The notes under the pieces: model-generated
Seen by the model: the letters and a program-made list of their open reading frames with translations, nothing else
What the model was told of the DNA's origin: nothing
Databases searched by the model: none
From: Pantoea vagans
GTDB lineage: Bacteria > Pseudomonadota > Gammaproteobacteria > Enterobacterales > Enterobacteriaceae
Direction of reading: 5' to 3'
NCBI RefSeq assembly: GCF_001506165.1
Contig: NZ_CP011427.1
Span: forward strand, 992,001 to 1,056,000
DNA: 64,000 nucleotides
Shown here: piece by piece, positions 60,281 to 64,000 of the stretch
Layout: every line of letters begins with the position of its first letter
How positions within the stretch are numbered: the first letter of the stretch is position 1
Program-made: the position numbers and the translations under genes

Positions 60281-60355
60281 TTATTTGAGCATCAGCACGA
60301 AGGTGCCAACCCAGATCAACAGGAAGAAAGAAACTCCCATTAAAGCGTATCTCAC
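60281..60355 (-). CDS. ypdK: small membrane protein YpdK (24 residues, GTG start)
   Basis: The sequence reads MRYALMGVSFFLLIWVGTFVLMLK when started at the GTG at 60355, and ends at TAA. It is one hydrophobic helix and aligns with E. coli YpdK (23 residues, similar MGxSFxxxxWxGTFxLM pattern), which also lies beside alaC. GAGGAG stands 7 bases before the GTG, which decides the start against the inner ATG five codons later. It is likely a single-pass inner-membrane protein; the function is unknown. It is too short for most gene finders. Confidence 0.82.
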   Translation of the reverse strand: MRYALMGVSFFLLIWVGTFVLMLK

Positions 60356-60557
60356 AAAACAACTCCTCTGAGCGGTTACCATGCTGGTGATCCCACGCCA
60401 GCGTAACCCGAACAGAATAAGAGAAAGGTGAAGTTCATAACCGCTGCACGCTTTCTTCTCAGGTGGTTCCAAGCGAACTCAGAACAGGATCGAGCGCTAA
60501 TTTACGCGCAATCGATCCGAAAATAAATAGGCCACTCCTGAGAGATTGCTCACATTT

Positions 60558-61586
60558 TCAGCGGGCTTCAATTTCTGGAATGGCGGACATGCCCACACGC
60601 AATTGCGCCAGATCCGGCTGGTTGGCATCCAGCACAATTTTTACCGGTAAACGCTGTACCACCTTGGTGTAATTACCAGTGGCATTGTCGGGTGAAATCG
60701 CGGAAAAAGTCGCCCCCGTGGCCGGTGCAATGCTGTCAACATGGCCGGTAAAGCGCTTGCCTGGCAACGCATCAACCTTCACCACCGCTTTCTGTCCTGG
60801 CTGCACATCGGCTAACTGCGTCTCAAGATAATTGGCCGTAATGTACGTCTGTTGCAACGGCACCACCGCCAGCAAACGGGTGCCCGCGCTGACGTACGCG
60901 CCCAGTCGCACCGACCGCTGTCCTACCATGCCATCCACGGGCGCGACGATGCGCGTATAGGAAAGATTCAGCTTAGCCTGGTCAACACTGGCTTGGGCGG
61001 CGGTCACATCGGCTTCCGCCTGACGCACGGCCGCCTGCAATACGCCCACCTGCTTGATGGCGGCGGCTAAAGCGGCTTCACTCTGGCGCACAGCTGCCGA
61101 GGCGGAACGCTGGGTCGAGCTGGCTTTTTGCTGTTCATCGGCGGCAATGGTGCCGCTTTTATACAGCTGATTGTAACGTGCTGCGCTTTGTCCGGCGTAC
61201 TGAGACGATGCCTGGCTGGCGGCTAAGGTGGCTTTCGCCTCGTCAATGGTGGACTGCTGTTGCTCCAGTTGCGCCTGGCTGCTCAGCCGCTTGGCCTCAC
61301 TCACTTGCAGATTTGCCTGCGCGGTTTCCAGCGCCACGCGGTAGTCACGATCGTCCAGCGTGGCCAGCAACTCGCCCGCTTTCACTTGCTGGTTATCCAG
61401 CACATTCACGCTGGCGACATAGCCGGACACTTTCGGAGCCACCAGGGTGTAATCGGCATTTACATAGGCATCATCCGTACGGTGATCGTTACCGGTCATT
61501 GATGACCAGACAAAAAAGGCCATTGCCAGCAACACGATTAATAAGGCGCTCAGCAGCACCGTTCTTTTCAAAGCAGAAGCTTGCAT
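60558..61586 (-). CDS. HlyD/EmrA-family membrane fusion protein of a drug efflux pump
   Basis: This 342-residue periplasmic adaptor is anchored by an N-terminal helix (LLSALLIVLLAMAFFVW, about residues 12-28). DDAYVNADYTLVAPKVSGYVASVNVLDNQQVKAGELLATLDDRDYRVAL is the lipoyl-like half-motif. A long coiled coil rich in Ala, Gln and Ser follows (about 80-210), then LNLSYTRIVAPVDGMVGQRSVRLGAYVSAGTRLLAVVPL and the beta-barrel part. It is EmrA-like and follows the MFS gene by 5 bases, so the two form a pump, probably working with TolC, which is not encoded here. Confidence 0.88.
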   Translation of the reverse strand: MQASALKRTVLLSALLIVLLAMAFFVWSSMTGNDHRTDDAYVNADYTLVAPKVSGYVASVNVLDNQQVKAGELLATLDDRDYRVALETAQANLQVSEAKRLSSQAQLEQQQSTIDEAKATLAASQASSQYAGQSAARYNQLYKSGTIAADEQQKASSTQRSASAAVRQSEAALAAAIKQVGVLQAAVRQAEADVTAAQASVDQAKLNLSYTRIVAPVDGMVGQRSVRLGAYVSAGTRLLAVVPLQQTYITANYLETQLADVQPGQKAVVKVDALPGKRFTGHVDSIAPATGATFSAISPDNATGNYTKVVQRLPVKIVLDANQPDLAQLRVGMSAIPEIEAR

Positions 61587-61591
61587 ATCAA

Positions 61592-63193
61592 TTATCTCGA
61601 CGTCGTCGTAACAGGTTGAATCAGGGTTTGTGGTGGCCAGACGCGCTTTGGCAGCCAGGCGGTGAGCAATAACAGCAGCGCAGCGAAAGCGATCAGCATC
61701 TGATAACAGTCACTCAGGCTCAGCACCATCGCCTGGTGTTTCAGCAACGTGGCGAAACCGCTGAGGTTTTCAGCGCTGCTGGCACTGCCATCTGGCAATA
61801 AAGGAAAACTACTGCTCGATTGAGCACTGGTGGGGGCGGTCATCAGCCAGTCGCGGCTGGCGGCATTCCCTACCAATATGTTGGAGTGAAACTGCTCGCG
61901 ATGGCTGATAAACCATGTCACCAGCGTACTGGCGGCAATGCTGGAGAAACCGCGTACCGTATTAAACATCGCTGAGGCGAAAGGCCCTTCCGGTGGGGCC
62001 ACCACGCTGGTGGCGCTCATCAATACCGGCAAAATCACCATCGGCTGACCGAAAGCCTGCAGGATTTGAATCAGCCAGAAGTTCTGGCGTGCCCAGTCAG
62101 TGGTGATGTGCATCCCCATCAGGCATGACATCACCAGTAACGTGACGCCCGCCGTCAGCATCCAGCGGCAATCGATCCACCTTATGTTGAGCAGCGCGGC
62201 AACCAGCGGGGCGATCAACAGTTGTGGCAGGCCGATGGTTAACGCCAGCGGCGCGAATTGCAGCGTGCGGAAGCCTTCAACCTGAGCGAGATAGGCGGAG
62301 GGCAGGGCTGAGCCTGACAGCGATAAAATCAACACTCCCGCCAGAGCCAGTAATCCGTGCGTCAAATTATGCCGACGCAGCATCTGCAATTTGAACAAGG
62401 GTAACGGGTGAAACCATTCATTAATAAAGAACACAGTCAGCAATGCGAGTGCGCTGAATAATAGCGCGACGAACAAGGGGGAACTGAGCCAGTCAAGGCG
62501 CTCGCCTTGGGTTAAAGCCAGTATCAGCAGCGCCATGCCCGAGCAGCCGGTCAGCATGCCGAACAGATCGATCTGCCTGAAGCGCTCGAAGCGCAGTGGA
62601 TCCTGTGGCAACCCCCAGCCAATCAACAGCATGGCAATCAGCATCGCGGGGACCACCTGCCAGAAAACAAACATCCAGCCGACTTCATCGGTCCAGAAAG
62701 CGGCCAGCGTGGCGGCGAGGTTGGGGCCAAAGGTCGCGGTCAAGGCATAGGCACCCAAGCCATACAGCTTAATGGGAGGCGGTAAAAAACGCAGTGCGAC
62801 GGTCATCAGCAGCGGTGGCAGTGCACCACCGAACAGGCCCTGAATCACACGCAGTGCGATGAATAGCGTCGAGCCAGGCATTAAAGGCAGCAGTAATCCG
62901 CTCAGCATAAATCCGGTGCATACGGCCAGGGCGAAGCGTCGCAGTGAAAACGTCACGGCAAACCAGGGTGCGATCATCATGGCGGCCACTTCCGCGGCTT
63001 GGTAGGCGGAGATGATCCAGCTGCCTTGATCGTAGCTAATGCCGATCGCAGCTCGGATATCCGCCAGCGCGATATCGGTCACGCGGTCGTTTAATCCGGA
63101 AGTGAGCGCAGCTATCAGCACGCCAACCAACCCTAACGCCAGGCGCAAGGTAAACGGATGGGGAGCCGGAGCCGCAACAGGCTGGGCGTTCAT
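61592..63193 (-). CDS. DHA2-family MFS efflux transporter, EmrB-like
   Basis: This 533-residue inner-membrane protein has about 14 hydrophobic segments. Typical DHA2 segments are DRVTDIALADIRAAIGISYDQGSWIISAYQAAEVAAM and FIALRVIQGLFGGALPPLLMTVAL, followed by FGPNLAATLAAFWTDEVGWMFVFWQVVPAML. The loop near residues 430-480 is long and Ser-rich. The substrate is unknown; drugs, uncouplers or plant phenolics are typical for the family. It is the first gene of the pump operon and is divergent from an IclR-type regulator, across a 150-base region with twin operator-like sites. Confidence 0.88.
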   Translation of the reverse strand: MNAQPVAAPAPHPFTLRLALGLVGVLIAALTSGLNDRVTDIALADIRAAIGISYDQGSWIISAYQAAEVAAMMIAPWFAVTFSLRRFALAVCTGFMLSGLLLPLMPGSTLFIALRVIQGLFGGALPPLLMTVALRFLPPPIKLYGLGAYALTATFGPNLAATLAAFWTDEVGWMFVFWQVVPAMLIAMLLIGWGLPQDPLRFERFRQIDLFGMLTGCSGMALLILALTQGERLDWLSSPLFVALLFSALALLTVFFINEWFHPLPLFKLQMLRRHNLTHGLLALAGVLILSLSGSALPSAYLAQVEGFRTLQFAPLALTIGLPQLLIAPLVAALLNIRWIDCRWMLTAGVTLLVMSCLMGMHITTDWARQNFWLIQILQAFGQPMVILPVLMSATSVVAPPEGPFASAMFNTVRGFSSIAASTLVTWFISHREQFHSNILVGNAASRDWLMTAPTSAQSSSSFPLLPDGSASSAENLSGFATLLKHQAMVLSLSDCYQMLIAFAALLLLLTAWLPKRVWPPQTLIQPVTTTSR

Positions 63194-63223
63194 AACAGGC
63201 TTCTCTTGTTTTTATTGATGCAG

Positions 63224-63286
63224 TGTATTGCGATGTGATACATGTCGCATCTTACATCTCGGTATGATGTATTGCAATGTGATACA
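63224..63286. promoter_or_regulatory. two direct copies of a 19-bp partly palindromic site between pump and regulator
   Basis: TGTATTGCGATGTGATACA (63224-63242) and TGTATTGCAATGTGATACA (63268-63286) differ at one base. Each is partly symmetric (TGTAT...ATACA) and their starts are 44 bases apart, about four helical turns. The first is 31 bases before the MFS gene and the second about 58 bases before the IclR-type gene. They are good candidates for the regulator's operators. Confidence 0.7.
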
Positions 63287-63343
63287 GGGTGTAAAAGTGC
63301 GGTCATTCGCGCTAAAGTAGGGCAGGCCAAAAAGGAACGGACA

Positions 63344-64000
63344 ATGGTTGAAATTCCCTCTAGCCGTGAGGATGAAAAAGCGGGTGGCATTCAGGTCATC
63401 GCGCGTGCGGCAAAAATTCTGAATGCGCTGGGTGAACATCCCGGCGGCATGAGTCTGGGTGAAATTGCGCAGGTGGTTGATCTCCCTCGCTCCACGGTGC
63501 AGCGCATCATCGCCGCGTTGGATAGCGCCCAACTGGTGCGTAGCAGCGGCGCGGGCGGTTTGCGTCTGGGGCCGGCGCTGCTCAAATTGATCTCCAGCGT
63601 GCACAGCGACGTAGTTGAAATCGTGCGCCCGTTCCTGGAACAACTTTCAGCAGAAATCAACGAGACCGTCTCACTGGCGCGCGCCAGCGGCACACAGCTG
63701 GCGATCGTGCATTATGTGGTGGCCTCACGTGAATTGCGTGTGGTGCCGCGTATTGGGCTGAATCTTCCGCTTTACAGCACCTCTGGCGGTCGCGCATTGC
63801 TGGCGCTGGAGAGTGATGACGATGTGCGGGTGATGGTCGGTGAAGCTTATAAAGAGCTGACCGAAATGACGGTGAAAACCCTGCCGCAACTGCTGGAGTT
63901 GATTGCAGAAGTGCGCATCAGCGGTCTGGCCATCGATCGCGGCGAAACGCTGGAAGGTATTTCCACCATGGCAGTGGCGATCGACACCTTGTTCGGGCGC
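63344..64000 (+). CDS. IclR-family transcriptional regulator, partial (C-terminus cut by window edge)
   Basis: 219 codons are visible from the ATG at 63344 (AAGGAACGGACA upstream) with no stop before the window end. The N-terminal winged helix is GGIQVIARAAKILNALGEHPGGMSLGEIAQVVDLPRSTVQRIIAALDSAQLVRSS (about residues 14-68). The effector domain then begins with RLGPALLKLISSVHSDVVEIVRPFLEQLSAEINETVSLARA, and GLNLPLYSTSGGRALLAL is a family phrase. It is divergent from the pump operon and is probably its repressor. The missing piece is expected to be about 40 residues. Confidence 0.9.
   Translation, partial: MVEIPSSREDEKAGGIQVIARAAKILNALGEHPGGMSLGEIAQVVDLPRSTVQRIIAALDSAQLVRSSGAGGLRLGPALLKLISSVHSDVVEIVRPFLEQLSAEINETVSLARASGTQLAIVHYVVASRELRVVPRIGLNLPLYSTSGGRALLALESDDDVRVMVGEAYKELTEMTVKTLPQLLELIAEVRISGLAIDRGETLEGISTMAVAIDTLFGR

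Overview
The window is one chromosomal stretch of a gamma-proteobacterium of the order Enterobacterales. The best fit is the Erwiniaceae (Pantoea or Erwinia type). Most genes are clear orthologues of E. coli genes and occur in blocks that keep the E. coli order (tktB-talA-maeB; hemF-amiA-ypeA-yfeZ-yfeY-yfeX; cysPTWAM; crr-ptsI-ptsH-cysK-cysZ-zipA-ligA-ypeB; yfeH/yfeR; tRNA-Val x3 and tRNA-Lys / gltX / yfeC / tRNA-Ala x2; nupC/mntH/ypeC; glk/ypdB-ypdA/alaC/ypdK). Several blocks usual in E. coli at these junctions are absent (eut, ucpA-murRQP-yfeW, yfeK/pdxK). An indolepyruvate decarboxylase gene next to glk is an arrangement known from plant-associated Pantoea. The genus is inferred from the sequence and memory alone.

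Layout. 1-7.2 kb: a DeoR-regulated rare-sugar operon on the minus strand (binding protein, ATPase, two permeases, AlsE-like epimerase, AlsK-like ROK kinase, and a ribokinase-like gene cut by the window edge). 7.2-16 kb: ypfG, ampH, tktB-talA and maeB. 16-21 kb: hemF-amiA and ypeA-yfeX. 21-26 kb: the thiosulfate/sulfate importer cysPTWA and cysM. 26-28 kb: a CpxRA-like two-component system at a lineage-variable junction. 28-33 kb: the PTS core (crr, ptsI, ptsH) and cysK, cysZ. 33-39 kb: zipA, ligA, ypeB, yfeH/yfeR and a FlxA-like gene. 39-43 kb: tRNA genes, gltX, yfeC and a formate/nitrite-family channel. 43-48 kb: a large 270-bp inverted repeat and a tightly overlapping four-gene organosulfur operon (flavin monooxygenase, sulfonate-type binding protein, cysteine-dioxygenase-like protein, four-domain rhodanese). 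48-57 kb: nupC, mntH, ypeC, an aldo-keto reductase, ipdC, glk and ypdBA. 57-64 kb: a GNAT gene, alaC, ypdK, and an EmrAB-like pump divergent from an IclR-type regulator cut by the right edge.

Functional themes. Sulfur assimilation is concentrated here (cysPTWAM, cysK, cysZ and the accessory organosulfur operon). Sugar handling is also well represented (rare-sugar operon, PTS, glk, transketolase/transaldolase, ypdBA pyruvate sensing).

The most notable unexplained structures are three. Two intergenic elements share a conserved core but carry different, perfectly self-complementary 17- and 20-nt arms (28048-28150 and 58113-58216). A 270-bp imperfect palindrome lies at 43369-43638. Duplicated 19-bp operator-like sites lie in front of the efflux pump. 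No phage, insertion sequence, CRISPR array or replication origin was seen.
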